Source: an uncultured Dehalococcoidia bacterium
GTDB taxonomy: Bacteria > Chloroflexota > Dehalococcoidia > Lucifugimonadales > UBA1127
NCBI GenBank assembly: GCA_951812285.1
Contig: OX638292.1
Coordinates: 542,774-606,773 of the forward strand
Reading direction: 5' to 3'
Length of the DNA: 64,000 nt
Shown here: piece by piece, positions 42,800 to 51,521 of the stretch
Layout of the letters: each line of letters begins with the position of its first letter
Position numbering within the stretch: the stretch's first letter is position 1
Translations under genes and position numbers: made by a program
Notes under the pieces: generated by a model
Database searches by the model: none
Seen by the model: only the letters and a program-made list of their open reading frames with translations
What the model was told of the DNA's origin: nothing

Positions 42800-44665
42800 G
42801 TGAGGATCTTGCATCGTGGCGGACTTGCCACACTGGTATTGTTGCTGAGCATGCTGCTCGTGTTCGCGGCGTGCGGCAGCGATGATGACGAGGCAACCGA
42901 TGCCGGCGGCGCCGCGGCGCCATCCGAGCCGGTAGTCGTGCCGACGGTCTCGGACACGGGCAGCATCAGCGCCATCCCAACCTCGGCGCCGGCGGACACG
43001 TCCACGTCGGCCAGCGACAGTTCGGACGCAGCTGCCTCCATACCGAAGCCCGAGGACACGATGATGCCCCTGGGCGAGCCGGTCGTGGAGCGCCTGATCA
43101 TCAGCGACGCGCCTCCTTCCAGCGAGTCCAGCAACCCCTGGAAGCTGGAGAGCCCGCGTGGCCCCTACTACATGAACGCGATTTATGACTCGCTCATCGC
43201 CGTTGACCCGCTCGACGGTTCCTTCATCCCCGGCCTAGCCGAGTCGTTCAGCGTCGAGCCGGACGGGACGTCTATACGGCTGAAGCTCCGCCAGGGTGTC
43301 CGCTTCCACGGTGACAACGGCGAGTTCACCGCCGCCGATGTGGTGGCGACACACAAGCAGCAGACCCGTGAGGACGCCGCTCACACCCACCGTTCCCAGT
43401 ACCGGCAGGTGACGCCTGAAGTCGTCAGCGACTACGAGGTCGTGCTGCGGACGGACACGCCCAACCCGGAGCTGATACCCAACCTGTCAGAGCGCAACGT
43501 GATCTCCTTTGAAATCTTCAGCGGCAAGGACATGACGGCGCTTGGCGGGGATGAGATTCCCGGCGACCAGCCGGACCTCTCCAGCCGCCTTCCGGCAGGC
43601 ACGGGCTTCTATGAGTTCGTGGAGCGGGAGCAGAGTGTGAACTTCCTCATGCGCGCGGTGGACTACGAGCACTGGCGCCACCAGCCGGAGTTCCAGGAGA
43701 TCGAGTACCGGTGGATTAGTGAGGCTTCGACCAAGCTTGCGGGCCTTGCCACCGGCGAGCTCCACATGGCGCAGTTGCCGCAGGACCTGAAGCTGCAGGC
43801 AGCGGCGGGGGGCGCGGGGGTCGCCCGGCCCTTGACGCTCGCGCGCGAGCGCGCGCTCTTCGTCAATAACCACGTCTTTGACAAGGACTACTTCAGCTAT
43901 GAAGCGACGGGCACACCGTGCGGGTTTGTCCACTGTGACTCCGTCTTCAGCGACGTTCGCGTGCGGAGGGCTTTGAGCAAGGCCGTCAACCGTGACGAGA
44001 TCAACGACGTATACTACGGCGGTGAGGGCACAGAGGTGCACAACCCGCACCTCATCCCGACGGCCAGTTACTGGAACCCCGAGTGGGACCAGAACTTCGA
44101 TGCCGAGTACGGCTACGACCCCGTTGCGGCGCGGCAACTGCTTGCCGATGCCGGCTTCGGCCCCAACAACCCCCTGGAGATTCTGATTGACGGGGTGCCC
44201 AGTGGCGGATTGGCCGAGAAGGCAGACCAGGCAGAGACGCTCCTTGGGTACTTCCGGGACGTCGGAATCGACGCAGAGCTGGACGCGCGTGACGCCGCCA
44301 CGACCCGGGCGATCAGCCGGGTTTTCGGTCACACGAACCGCCTGACGTTCATGGGCAGCAACATCTACGAGACGCAGGCATTCCGGGTGCACCACCACTC
44401 CGGCACAACACCGCGCGGCGGCCCCGAGTTCAGGGGCCTGGACGAAGCCATCACCCAGCAGCGCTCGACTGTGGACCCGGTGAAGGCGCTAGACGGCCTG
44501 CGGCAGGTCGGGGACGTGTCGTTCCCGCTGCACATCGCACTGCCCCTGTTCTGGGTGCCGGACGACATCATCTTCAATCCGGACATTGTGGCATCGTACG
44601 AGCGGTCCGGAGTCCCGCTGGGGGTGTTCCACAGCATCCAGCAGATCAGGGCGGTCAGGAAGTAG
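42800..44665 (+). CDS. Family-5 ABC substrate-binding lipoprotein (second of three)
   Basis: 621 residues. N-terminal signal MRILHRGGLATLVLLLSMLL and lipobox FAACGS, a 50-residue low-complexity linker, then SBP_bac_5: SNPWKLESPRGPYYMNAIYD, FSVEPDGTSIRLKLRQGVRF, VRRALSKAVNRDEINDVYYG. It is much closer to the third copy than to the first. GTG start with GGGGGGTG upstream. Probably co-transcribed with the first copy; a strong terminator follows 30 bases after the stop. Confidence 0.9.
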   Translation: MRILHRGGLATLVLLLSMLLVFAACGSDDDEATDAGGAAAPSEPVVVPTVSDTGSISAIPTSAPADTSTSASDSSDAAASIPKPEDTMMPLGEPVVERLIISDAPPSSESSNPWKLESPRGPYYMNAIYDSLIAVDPLDGSFIPGLAESFSVEPDGTSIRLKLRQGVRFHGDNGEFTAADVVATHKQQTREDAAHTHRSQYRQVTPEVVSDYEVVLRTDTPNPELIPNLSERNVISFEIFSGKDMTALGGDEIPGDQPDLSSRLPAGTGFYEFVEREQSVNFLMRAVDYEHWRHQPEFQEIEYRWISEASTKLAGLATGELHMAQLPQDLKLQAAAGGAGVARPLTLARERALFVNNHVFDKDYFSYEATGTPCGFVHCDSVFSDVRVRRALSKAVNRDEINDVYYGGEGTEVHNPHLIPTASYWNPEWDQNFDAEYGYDPVAARQLLADAGFGPNNPLEILIDGVPSGGLAEKADQAETLLGYFRDVGIDAELDARDAATTRAISRVFGHTNRLTFMGSNIYETQAFRVHHHSGTTPRGGPEFRGLDEAITQQRSTVDPVKALDGLRQVGDVSFPLHIALPLFWVPDDIIFNPDIVASYERSGVPLGVFHSIQQIRAVRK

Positions 44666-44695
44666 TCACATCACTGCCCTGACGTAGAGCGATTT

Positions 44696-44727
44696 GAAGC
44701 CCCCGGCTCAACTGAGCCGGGGGCTTC
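44696..44727 (+). terminator. Terminator after the second solute-receptor gene
   Basis: GAAGCCCCCGGCTC pairs with GAGCCGGGGGCTTC over 14 bp with a four-base loop, followed by TCT. The same hairpin with a slightly different tip closes the third receptor gene. Confidence 0.85.
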
Positions 44728-44854
44728 TCTATGTCTCGACAATCCCGGTCGAGGCTGGTCAACGCCCACTCGCAAGAATCCGGGCAGAGTGTGGGAACCA
44801 ACCGGCGAATGACTGCGTTTAGGCATGAAAGGAATGTGAAAGGAGGCACAAGTA

Positions 44855-44883
44855 TTGACAACTGTATAGCTGTAGTGTAGCGT
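44855..44883 (+). promoter_or_regulatory. Promoter of the third solute-receptor gene
   Basis: TTGACA (44855-44860), a 17-base spacer containing TATAGCTGTAGTG, and TAGCGT (44878-44883). The box sequence, spacing and TAGCTGT spacer element parallel the promoter at 40899. Confidence 0.65.
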
Positions 44884-44964
44884 CTCTAAGGTCGCTTGCA
44901 GCAGATGCTGCGAGCTTTGTGCTTACAACGTCCGAAAAGGACAAAATTTGAGGGGGGTGCCTTC

Positions 44965-46839
44965 ATGAGCGGTTTGTTCCGTGGCGGTCTCGCCACAACC
45001 ATGTTGTTGCTGAGCATGCTGCTGGTCTTCGCAGCTTGCGGCGGCGACGACGACGACTCCGCTGCCACGACATCCGGCAGCACGACGACTGAGCCGGCAG
45101 CGGTGCCGACGGTCGCCGACACTGGCAGCATCAGTGCCCTACCCACCGCGGTCCCCGAGCAGACGACGACTGACTCCGGGTCCACGAGCACCGACACTTC
45201 CTCGACCACGCCTGCGCCGGAACCAACGGCCGCGATGATGGAAGAGAAGGAGGCCGTGGTAGAGCGGCTGATCATCGCTGACGGTCCGCCGTCTGTTGAG
45301 TCGAACAACCCCTGGAAGTTGGAGAGCCCGCGCGGCCCCTACTTCATGAACGCCATGTACGACTCCCTGATTGCAGTCGACCCGCTTGACGGCTCGTTCA
45401 TCCCCGGTCTGGCTGAGTCCTTCAGCGTCGAGCCCGACGGCACGTCCATCCGGTTGAAGCTGCGCCAGGGCGTGGAATTCCACGGCGGCAACGGTGAGTT
45501 CACGGCCGCTGACGTGGTCGCGACCCACCTGCAGCAGACCCGTGAGGACGCCGCCCACACCCACCGCTCCCAGTACCGCCAGGTGACCCCTGAGGTCATC
45601 AGCGACTACGAAGTGGTGCTGCGGACGGACCAGCCCAACCCAGAGTTGGTCCCCAACCTGTCCGAGCGCAACGTGATCTCCTTTGAGATCCTGAGCGGCA
45701 AGGACATGACGGCACTTGGCGGGGATGAGATCCCCGGTGAGCAGCCGGACCTGTCCAGCCGTCTGCCTGCGGGCACGGGCCCCTACGAGTTCGTCGGGCG
45801 TGAGCAGAGCGTCAACTTCGTGATGCGCGCAAGCGGCATCGACCACTGGCGCTACCAGCCGCAGTTCAACGAGCTTGAGTACCGGTTCATCGGTGAGGCC
45901 TCCACCAAGCTGGCAGGCCTGGTCACCGGTGAGATCCACATGAGCCAGTTCCCTCAGGACCTGAAGGAACAGGCAGTCTCCCAGGGCATGGCCATTGCTC
46001 GCTCCCTGACCCTCGCCCGTGAGCGCGCCATGTTTGTCAACAACCACAACTTCGACAAGGACTACTTCAGCTATGAGGCGTCGGGCACGCCTTGTGGGTT
46101 TGTCCACTGCAGTTCCGTGTTCAGTGACGTGCGCGTACGCAAGGCTTTGAGCAAGTCCATCAACAGGGACGAGATCAACGAGGTGTACTACGGCGGCGAG
46201 GGCACGGAAGCACACAACCCGCACCTTATCCCGACCGCCAGCTACTGGAACCCCGAGTGGGACCGCAACTTCGAGTCTGAGTACGGCTACGACCCGGTGG
46301 CTGCTCGCCAGTTGCTGGCTGACGCCGGCTACAACGAGAACAACCCGCTGGAACTGCTGATTGACGGCACGCCCAGCAGCGGTGTCGCTGAGAAGGCCGA
46401 CCAGGCTGAGACGGTTCTCGGTTACTTCTCCGAAATCGGAATCAAGGCCCAACTGGACCAGCGTGATGCCGCCACCACCAGGGCCATTGGCCGGGTGTTC
46501 GGCCACACGAACCGCATCACGTTCATGACCTCCAACATCTACGAGACGCAGGCATTCCGGGTGCACCACCACTCCGGCACCACGCCGCGCGGTGGCCCTG
46601 AGTTCAGGGGCCTGGACGAAGCCATCACCCAGCAGCGGTCCACAGTGGACCCGGTGTTGGCGCTCGACGGTCTCCGCAACGTGGGTGACGTATCGTTCCC
46701 GTTGCACATTGCCATCCCGATGTTCTGGGCGCCTGACGACATCGTCTACAACCCCGACATCGTGCAGTCCTACGACCGGTCCGGCGTACCGCTGGGTCCG
46801 TGGCACAGCATTCAGCAGATCATCCCCGTCTACAAGTAG
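44965..46839 (+). CDS. Family-5 ABC substrate-binding lipoprotein (third of three)
   Basis: 624 residues. Signal peptide ending LLVFAACGG, a Ser/Thr-rich linker (about 32-75), then SNNPWKLESPRGPYFMNAMY, FSVEPDGTSIRLKLRQGVEF and VRKALSKSINRDEINEVYYG. By eye about three quarters of residues match the second copy, including the C-terminal TTPRGGPEFRGLDEAITQQR segment, so the duplication is recent compared with the first copy. It has its own promoter and terminator. ATG preceded by GAGGGGGGTGCC. Confidence 0.9.
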   Translation: MSGLFRGGLATTMLLLSMLLVFAACGGDDDDSAATTSGSTTTEPAAVPTVADTGSISALPTAVPEQTTTDSGSTSTDTSSTTPAPEPTAAMMEEKEAVVERLIIADGPPSVESNNPWKLESPRGPYFMNAMYDSLIAVDPLDGSFIPGLAESFSVEPDGTSIRLKLRQGVEFHGGNGEFTAADVVATHLQQTREDAAHTHRSQYRQVTPEVISDYEVVLRTDQPNPELVPNLSERNVISFEILSGKDMTALGGDEIPGEQPDLSSRLPAGTGPYEFVGREQSVNFVMRASGIDHWRYQPQFNELEYRFIGEASTKLAGLVTGEIHMSQFPQDLKEQAVSQGMAIARSLTLARERAMFVNNHNFDKDYFSYEASGTPCGFVHCSSVFSDVRVRKALSKSINRDEINEVYYGGEGTEAHNPHLIPTASYWNPEWDRNFESEYGYDPVAARQLLADAGYNENNPLELLIDGTPSSGVAEKADQAETVLGYFSEIGIKAQLDQRDAATTRAIGRVFGHTNRITFMTSNIYETQAFRVHHHSGTTPRGGPEFRGLDEAITQQRSTVDPVLALDGLRNVGDVSFPLHIAIPMFWAPDDIVYNPDIVQSYDRSGVPLGPWHSIQQIIPVYK

Positions 46840-46885
46840 ACGCGTTCTCCAAGGAGACAGTTGGGATAGCTGAACAGGGCTAAAG

Positions 46886-46917
46886 GAAGCCCCCGGCCCA
46901 GATGGGCCGGGGGCTTC
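46886..46917 (+). terminator. Terminator after the third solute-receptor gene
   Basis: GAAGCCCCCGGCCC pairs with GGGCCGGGGGCTTC over 14 bp with loop AGAT, then TCTCTTGTG. Differs from the hairpin at 44696 mainly by a compensated base-pair change near the loop. Confidence 0.85.
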
Positions 46918-46959
46918 TCTTGTGTTCAGGCAGGTGCAACTAGAGGGGAATGTGAAGGG

Positions 46960-47319
46960 CTAGGACTCCTTGGCCGTGAGGGGCTTGAAGAAGCTGTGCA
47001 GGAATGAGTGCGTGTGCGCCCATGCGTGGGCCCGCTTCAGGCCCGCGCTGGGGATGAGTTCTCCGGCGTTGGTGATCTTGACGGCCTGGTGCCGCGGCCC
47101 TGGCGAGAGCGGCGCGACGGCAGGGAACTCAACTTCGCAGCCGAGGCCGTTCAGGAAGCTCTTCAGCCCGTCATAGCCCTTGGTCGACATGTTGGGCGCG
47201 ACGTAGATGAAGAACTCGCTGGAGCCGTCCACCTCGTCGAAGTGCTCGCTGCCGTTACCGCCCATGCGCTGGCGGCGCGCCTTCCTGTCGTAACCGGGGC
47301 CTCTGGCGTCGAGGGTCAC
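46960..47319 (-). CDS. Hypothetical protein
   Basis: 119 residues, no family recognised. It has no signal peptide or membrane helix. The middle (GYDGLKSFLNGLGCEVEFPA) and the following part look like a small alpha/beta fold; the C-terminus is rich in His and aromatic residues (AWAHTHSFLHSFF). The start is a GTG with AAGGAGGCCAC immediately upstream, which supports translation. It converges with the third receptor gene and lies downstream of the GNAT gene on the same strand. Confidence 0.55.
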   Translation of the reverse strand: MTLDARGPGYDRKARRQRMGGNGSEHFDEVDGSSEFFIYVAPNMSTKGYDGLKSFLNGLGCEVEFPAVAPLSPGPRHQAVKITNAGELIPSAGLKRAHAWAHTHSFLHSFFKPLTAKES

Positions 47320-47385
47320 GTGGCCTCCTTGCAGTTCACTCGTCCGATTCTATCTTCGCGCCCCTTGCCGTTCAAGGACGAGGCG

Positions 47386-47832
47386 TCACGCTGATGAGGT
47401 GAGCGGCTTCCGCATCATGATGTGCTCGATGCCGGCTTCCTCGAAGGGCTCACCCTCCTCTGCGTATCCGTACGCGAGGTAGAAAGCCGACACGTAGCGC
47501 TGCGCGTGAAGCGTCACCTGGACTGCGCCAACCTCGGCGGCAGCGTCTTCGAGGAAGCGTAGCACCTGGCCGCCGATGCCCTGCCGGCGGAGGTCGGCGC
47601 GGACGGCCATGCGGCCTACGCGGGCCTCGCCGCCGTCGAGCATCGCGAACCGCCCGGTGCCGACGGCCGCGCCTTCCGCCCATGCGAGCGCCAGGCAGGC
47701 CGTCGCATCAAGCTCGTCGCTCTCCAGCTCCGGCGGCACGCCTTGCTCCTCCACGAACACCTGCCAGCGCAGGGCGTGCAGGGCGTCGAGGTCCTCGGGG
47801 GTGGCGGCGCGCCGCACGCTGACTTCCGGCAC
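47386..47832 (-). CDS. GNAT family N-acetyltransferase
   Basis: 148 residues. The acetyl-CoA site is RMAVRADLRRQGIGGQVLRF, with the N-terminal RRAATPEDLDALHALRWQVF and C-terminal AFYLAYGYAEEGEPFEEAG typical of the ElaA-like/GNAT group. Acceptor unknown. The GTG at 47832 was chosen because TGGAGGCCAACA precedes it; the frame continues open upstream through antisense sequence of the next gene, which I do not consider coding. Confidence 0.88.
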   Translation of the reverse strand: MPEVSVRRAATPEDLDALHALRWQVFVEEQGVPPELESDELDATACLALAWAEGAAVGTGRFAMLDGGEARVGRMAVRADLRRQGIGGQVLRFLEDAAAEVGAVQVTLHAQRYVSAFYLAYGYAEEGEPFEEAGIEHIMMRKPLTSSA

Positions 47833-47959
47833 TGTTGGCCTCCATGTATTGCTGCAGTCATCGTAGCGGAGTTGGGCGGCTGTGGGCAACGCGTCGTGCT
47901 GGCCCGCGCATCGCCCGTCGACTATCATGGCGCCACGACAGGCGCGGAAGGGAGCGGAC

Positions 47960-48937
47960 ATGGCGGACGTGAAGATACGGCTCGGGTTCGGCCTCGGCGC
48001 ATGGCCCTTCGGGGAGCGCACGGCCGGGCGCTTCTTCGACTTCGTCGACCGGTGCGAGGAGTGGGGCGTGGACTCGCTCTGGTTCAGCGACCGCATCGTC
48101 GGGCCGGGCGGCACGCTGGAGCCGGTGGTCACCATGGCGGCGCTGAGCGGCCGCAAGGGGATGATGAAGTTCGGCACCAACGCGCTGATCATGTCCGTTC
48201 GCCACCCCGTGCTGATGGCGAAGGAGCTTGCCACCCTCGACTTCCTCTCAGAGGGCCGGTTGCTGCTGGTGGCCGGCCTCGGCGGCGAGGACCCGCTGGA
48301 GTACGAGGCGCTCGGCACGAGCAAGCCGCAGCGCGCCCGCCGCACCGATGAGGCGCTGGAGGCCATGCGATTGTTGTGGACGGAGGACAAGGCCTCCTAC
48401 GAGGGGAGGTACTACAGCTTTACGGACGTGACCGTGACGCCGAGGCCGGTGCAGCAGCCCGGCCCGCCCGTGTGGATCGGCGGGCGGAGTGACGCCGCGA
48501 TGCGCCGCACCGGGCGTCTCGGCGACGGCTGGCTGCCCTCGGCCATCACGCCGGACGAGTGCGCTGTCGGCATCGCGGCCATCAACGGCTACGCCGCCGA
48601 GGCGGGCCGCGAGATCCCCGACGACCACTTCGGCGTGTCCATCACGTGCGCGGTGGCGGACTCGCTGGAGGAGGCGCGGGAGCTGACGGCATCGGCGCTG
48701 CCCCGCCGCCGCGACAACGTTGCGCTCGAGGATTACTCAGCGATGGGCACGCCGGCGCAGATCGTCGCCAAGCTGCGCGAGTACGTGGACGCGGGCGTCA
48801 CCAAGTTCGTGCTGCGGCCGCCGGGACCGCCGGACGTATGGATGCGGCAGTCGGAGCTTCTCGCGCGCGAGGTCATCGCGCCCATGCAGACGCCGTTCAG
48901 CGCGTCCGAGGTGCGGGAGCGCATGGGGGCACGGTAG
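47960..48937 (+). CDS. Luciferase-like (LLM class) F420/flavin-dependent oxidoreductase
   Basis: 325 residues, TIM-barrel luciferase family. FGLGAWPFGERTAGRFFDFV, WGVDSLWFSDRIVGPGGTLE, GTNALIMSVRHPVLMAKELA and PPVWIGGRSDAAMRRTGRLG are characteristic of the F420-linked branch. Such enzymes oxidise or reduce small organics with F420 or FMN. ATG preceded by AAGGGAGCGGAC. It ends seven bases before the convergent AlaX gene. Confidence 0.9.
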   Translation: MADVKIRLGFGLGAWPFGERTAGRFFDFVDRCEEWGVDSLWFSDRIVGPGGTLEPVVTMAALSGRKGMMKFGTNALIMSVRHPVLMAKELATLDFLSEGRLLLVAGLGGEDPLEYEALGTSKPQRARRTDEALEAMRLLWTEDKASYEGRYYSFTDVTVTPRPVQQPGPPVWIGGRSDAAMRRTGRLGDGWLPSAITPDECAVGIAAINGYAAEAGREIPDDHFGVSITCAVADSLEEARELTASALPRRRDNVALEDYSAMGTPAQIVAKLREYVDAGVTKFVLRPPGPPDVWMRQSELLAREVIAPMQTPFSASEVRERMGAR

Positions 48938-48944
48938 GCGGGCG

Positions 48945-49655
48945 TCAGTCCTCTATCTGGATCCGCAGGCGCTTGTTGATGCGGCCTTTGCTCTCGTGGC
49001 CGACGATGCGGATGCGGCCGACGTCGCGGGTGTTGGCGAGGTGGGTGCCGCCGTCGGCCTGCAGGTCGAGGCCCTCGATCTCCACGACGCGCACTTCCGT
49101 GATGCCCTCGGGGAGCAGGTTGATCTTGGTGCGAATGAGGTCCGGGATGGACATCGCCTCGTCGCGGGGGAGGATGCGGGTGCCGATGGGTCGGCCCTCC
49201 GCGACCTCCCTGTTGACGAGCTCCTCGACCTCTTCGGCGAATGTCGCCGTCATGTGCTCGAACTCGAAGTCCATGCGCGCGGCGAGGGGCTGCATGTCGC
49301 CGCCCGTGACCTGCGCGCCATAGTCGCGCCAGATGACACCGCACAACACGTGCAGCGCCGTGTGCGTCCGCATGAGGTTGTGCCGCCGCTCCCAGTCGAT
49401 GACGCCGGTCACGACGTCGCCGACGGCGGGCGCGCCGCCCTCGAGCTGGTGCACGACTGCGCCGTCCTTACGCCCCACCTTGGTAACCTGCCACGTCTGC
49501 CCGCCCGCTGACAGCGTCCCAACGTCGTTGGGTTGACCACCGCCGCCGGGGTAGAAGGCGGTGCGGTCGAGCACTACGCCATCGTCGCGCACCTCAGTGA
49601 CCGTGGCCTCAAAGGTCTGGATGTAGCTGTCCTGGTGGTAGAGCGCTTCCGTCAC
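48945..49655 (-). CDS. Alanyl-tRNA editing protein (AlaX family)
   Basis: 236 residues. It contains the first zinc pair His98 and His102 (RTHTALHVLCGVIW) and the second-site segment ADGGTHLANTRDVGRI, where the usual Cys of CGGTH is Asp201 with His205 retained. FYPGGGGQPNDVG is the glycine-rich AlaX/AlaRS editing motif. It deacylates mischarged Ser- or Gly-tRNA(Ala). GTG start at 49655 with GGAGGAAGGT upstream; the frame is open further but into manC antisense sequence. It lies 17 bases downstream of manC. Confidence 0.9.
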   Translation of the reverse strand: MTEALYHQDSYIQTFEATVTEVRDDGVVLDRTAFYPGGGGQPNDVGTLSAGGQTWQVTKVGRKDGAVVHQLEGGAPAVGDVVTGVIDWERRHNLMRTHTALHVLCGVIWRDYGAQVTGGDMQPLAARMDFEFEHMTATFAEEVEELVNREVAEGRPIGTRILPRDEAMSIPDLIRTKINLLPEGITEVRVVEIEGLDLQADGGTHLANTRDVGRIRIVGHESKGRINKRLRIQIED

Positions 49656-49672
49656 ACCTTCCTCCGTTGCGC

Positions 49673-51124
49673 CTAGCCGTCCACGTGGCGGCCGTACTTG
49701 TCGTCGATGCGCACGATGTCGTCCTCGCCGAGGTAGTCGCCCTGTTGCACCTCGATGATGTCGAGGGGGCCGCTGCCCTGGTTCTCGATCCGGTGCACGG
49801 TGCGGACGGGTATGTCGACCGAACCGCCCTCGCCGAGGGTGAACACGTCGTCGCCGCGGGTGACCGTTGCCTCGCCGCGCACGACCACCCACCGCTCGGC
49901 GCGATGGTGGTGCCACTGCAGCGACATTGCGGCGCCGGGGTGCACGGTGAGCCGCTTCACCTGGAAGCCGGGGCCGCTGTCCACGACGCTGAACGTGCCC
50001 CACGGCCGGTGCACGTGCGGGTATGACTCCGGCTCCGTACGGCCGGCTTCTCCGAGCGATTCCACCACCTGTTTGACCTCCTGTACGCGGTCTTTGTGTG
50101 CGACGAGCACGGCGTCCGCCGTCTCCACGACGACGATGTCCTCCAGTCCCACGCCCGCCAGCAGGCGCCGTCGTGAGACCAGCAATGAGTTCTTCGTGTC
50201 TCGCAGGAATACGTCTCCCTGCGTCCGGTTGCCCTGGGCGTCACGGCTGCCCATCTCCCACACGGCCGTCCACGCGCCCACGTCCGACCAGCCGACGTCC
50301 AGCGGAACTACGGCGTAGGGCGACTGCTCGGCTGTGGCCTCGCCACCTGCGCGTTCCATGACGGCGTAGTCGATTGACTCGTTTGGGCACGATGTCCATG
50401 CGACTCCCTCGGGCCGCACGAATGGCGCGGCCCGCTGCGCGCCCGCCATGGCGCCGGCGCATGCGGCGGCGATGTCGGGCCGACTGCGCTCCAGCTCCTC
50501 AAGCCACAGGGCCGCGGGCATGAGGAACATGCCGCTGTTCCAGAGGTAGTCGCCGGAGTCGAGGAAGGTCTGCGCAGTCTTGGCGTCCGGCTTCTCCACG
50601 AACTGTACAAGCTCGAGTGCCGCGCCCTCGACGGATGCGCCGGTGCGGATGTAGCCGTAGCCGGTCTCGGGCGAGTCCGGCGTCACTCCGAACGTGACAA
50701 GGCTGCCTCGTGACGCGACTTCAGCCCCTGCAAGGACCGCGGCACGGAAACCCTCGACATCGCCGATGGCGTGATCGGCGGGCATGGCCAGCAGCAGGGG
50801 GAGGTCGTCAGGCGACGCTTGTGCCGCCTCGTGCGCCGCCAGCGCCAGCGCGGGCGCGGTGTTGCGCCCCTGTGGCTCGAGGACCACGGCCAGCGGCTCG
50901 ATCCCTGCTTCGCGGAGCTGGTCCAGCACGAGGAAGCGGTGGGACTCGTTGCAGACGACGATGGGGGGCTCGCAGCCGTCGAGGCCGACGAGCCGGAGCG
51001 CGGTCTCCTGGAGCAGGGAACGCTCGCCCATGAGGGGGAGGAACTGCTTTGGCATGTCCTGGCGGGACAGGGGCCAGAGCCGGCTGCCCGAACCGCCGGC
51101 AAGGATTACCGGCTGTAGGCGCAT
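49673..51124 (-). CDS. manC: Mannose-1-phosphate guanylyltransferase / mannose-6-phosphate isomerase
   Basis: 483 residues, the usual length for the bifunctional type. The nucleotidyltransferase signature is LAGGSGSRLWPLSRQDMPKQ, followed by PADHAIGD and FVEKPD. The C-terminal type II PMI cupin starts near 370 with RPWGTFSVVDSGPGFQVKRL and contains LQWHHHRAERWVVVRG. It makes GDP-mannose for exopolysaccharide or glycan. The ATG has CAGGAGGGGCGG upstream. A palindrome array lies 120-215 bases upstream. Confidence 0.94.
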   Translation of the reverse strand: MRLQPVILAGGSGSRLWPLSRQDMPKQFLPLMGERSLLQETALRLVGLDGCEPPIVVCNESHRFLVLDQLREAGIEPLAVVLEPQGRNTAPALALAAHEAAQASPDDLPLLLAMPADHAIGDVEGFRAAVLAGAEVASRGSLVTFGVTPDSPETGYGYIRTGASVEGAALELVQFVEKPDAKTAQTFLDSGDYLWNSGMFLMPAALWLEELERSRPDIAAACAGAMAGAQRAAPFVRPEGVAWTSCPNESIDYAVMERAGGEATAEQSPYAVVPLDVGWSDVGAWTAVWEMGSRDAQGNRTQGDVFLRDTKNSLLVSRRRLLAGVGLEDIVVVETADAVLVAHKDRVQEVKQVVESLGEAGRTEPESYPHVHRPWGTFSVVDSGPGFQVKRLTVHPGAAMSLQWHHHRAERWVVVRGEATVTRGDDVFTLGEGGSVDIPVRTVHRIENQGSGPLDIIEVQQGDYLGEDDIVRIDDKYGRHVDG

Positions 51125-51245
51125 CCGCCCCTCCTGGAGCTTTCCGCAGCGGGTGTCATTGCCGTACCAGTATACAGAATCGGCGCAGACGGCGGGGATG
51201 GAAAGGCATCAAAACAAACGGCATCCTTGTAGGTAGCCCTCAGCC

Positions 51246-51340
51246 ATTGTTCCTGAAACAATTCATAGCTGTTCCCCAGGGATTGTTCCTGAATCAATCC
51301 CTAGCTGAGGGAGGATTGTTTGGGAAACAATGTGTAGCTG
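51246..51340. repeat. Intergenic array of ATTGTT/AACAAT palindromes with TAGCTG tags (array B)
   Basis: In a 397-base gene-free interval, three 17-base palindromes of form ATTGTT-N5-A(A/T)CAAT start at 51246, 51282 and 51315, each followed three bases later by TAGCTG (51266, 51302, 51335). A degenerate fourth half (ACATTGAATTGTTTC) follows near 51361. The unit length is 33-36 bases. Read on the plus strand they match units on the minus strand of the array at 14273-14434. The rest of the interval (51125-51245, 51377-51521) shows nothing recognised. Confidence 0.75.
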
Positions 51341-51521
51341 TATGGCGGAGACTCAGATACACATTGAATTGTTTCACTTTTTCATGCCTCCCGCTCTAAC
51401 TCCTCTCAACCTCCCGGTACACTCCAATTCCGTTGCAAATGCCAGCGTAGCGGTCAGCGCCAAGGAGGGGCAAGGAGGATGTGGCAGGGTCGCAATGGAG
51501 GCGTGACCGGCAGGGATGCGC

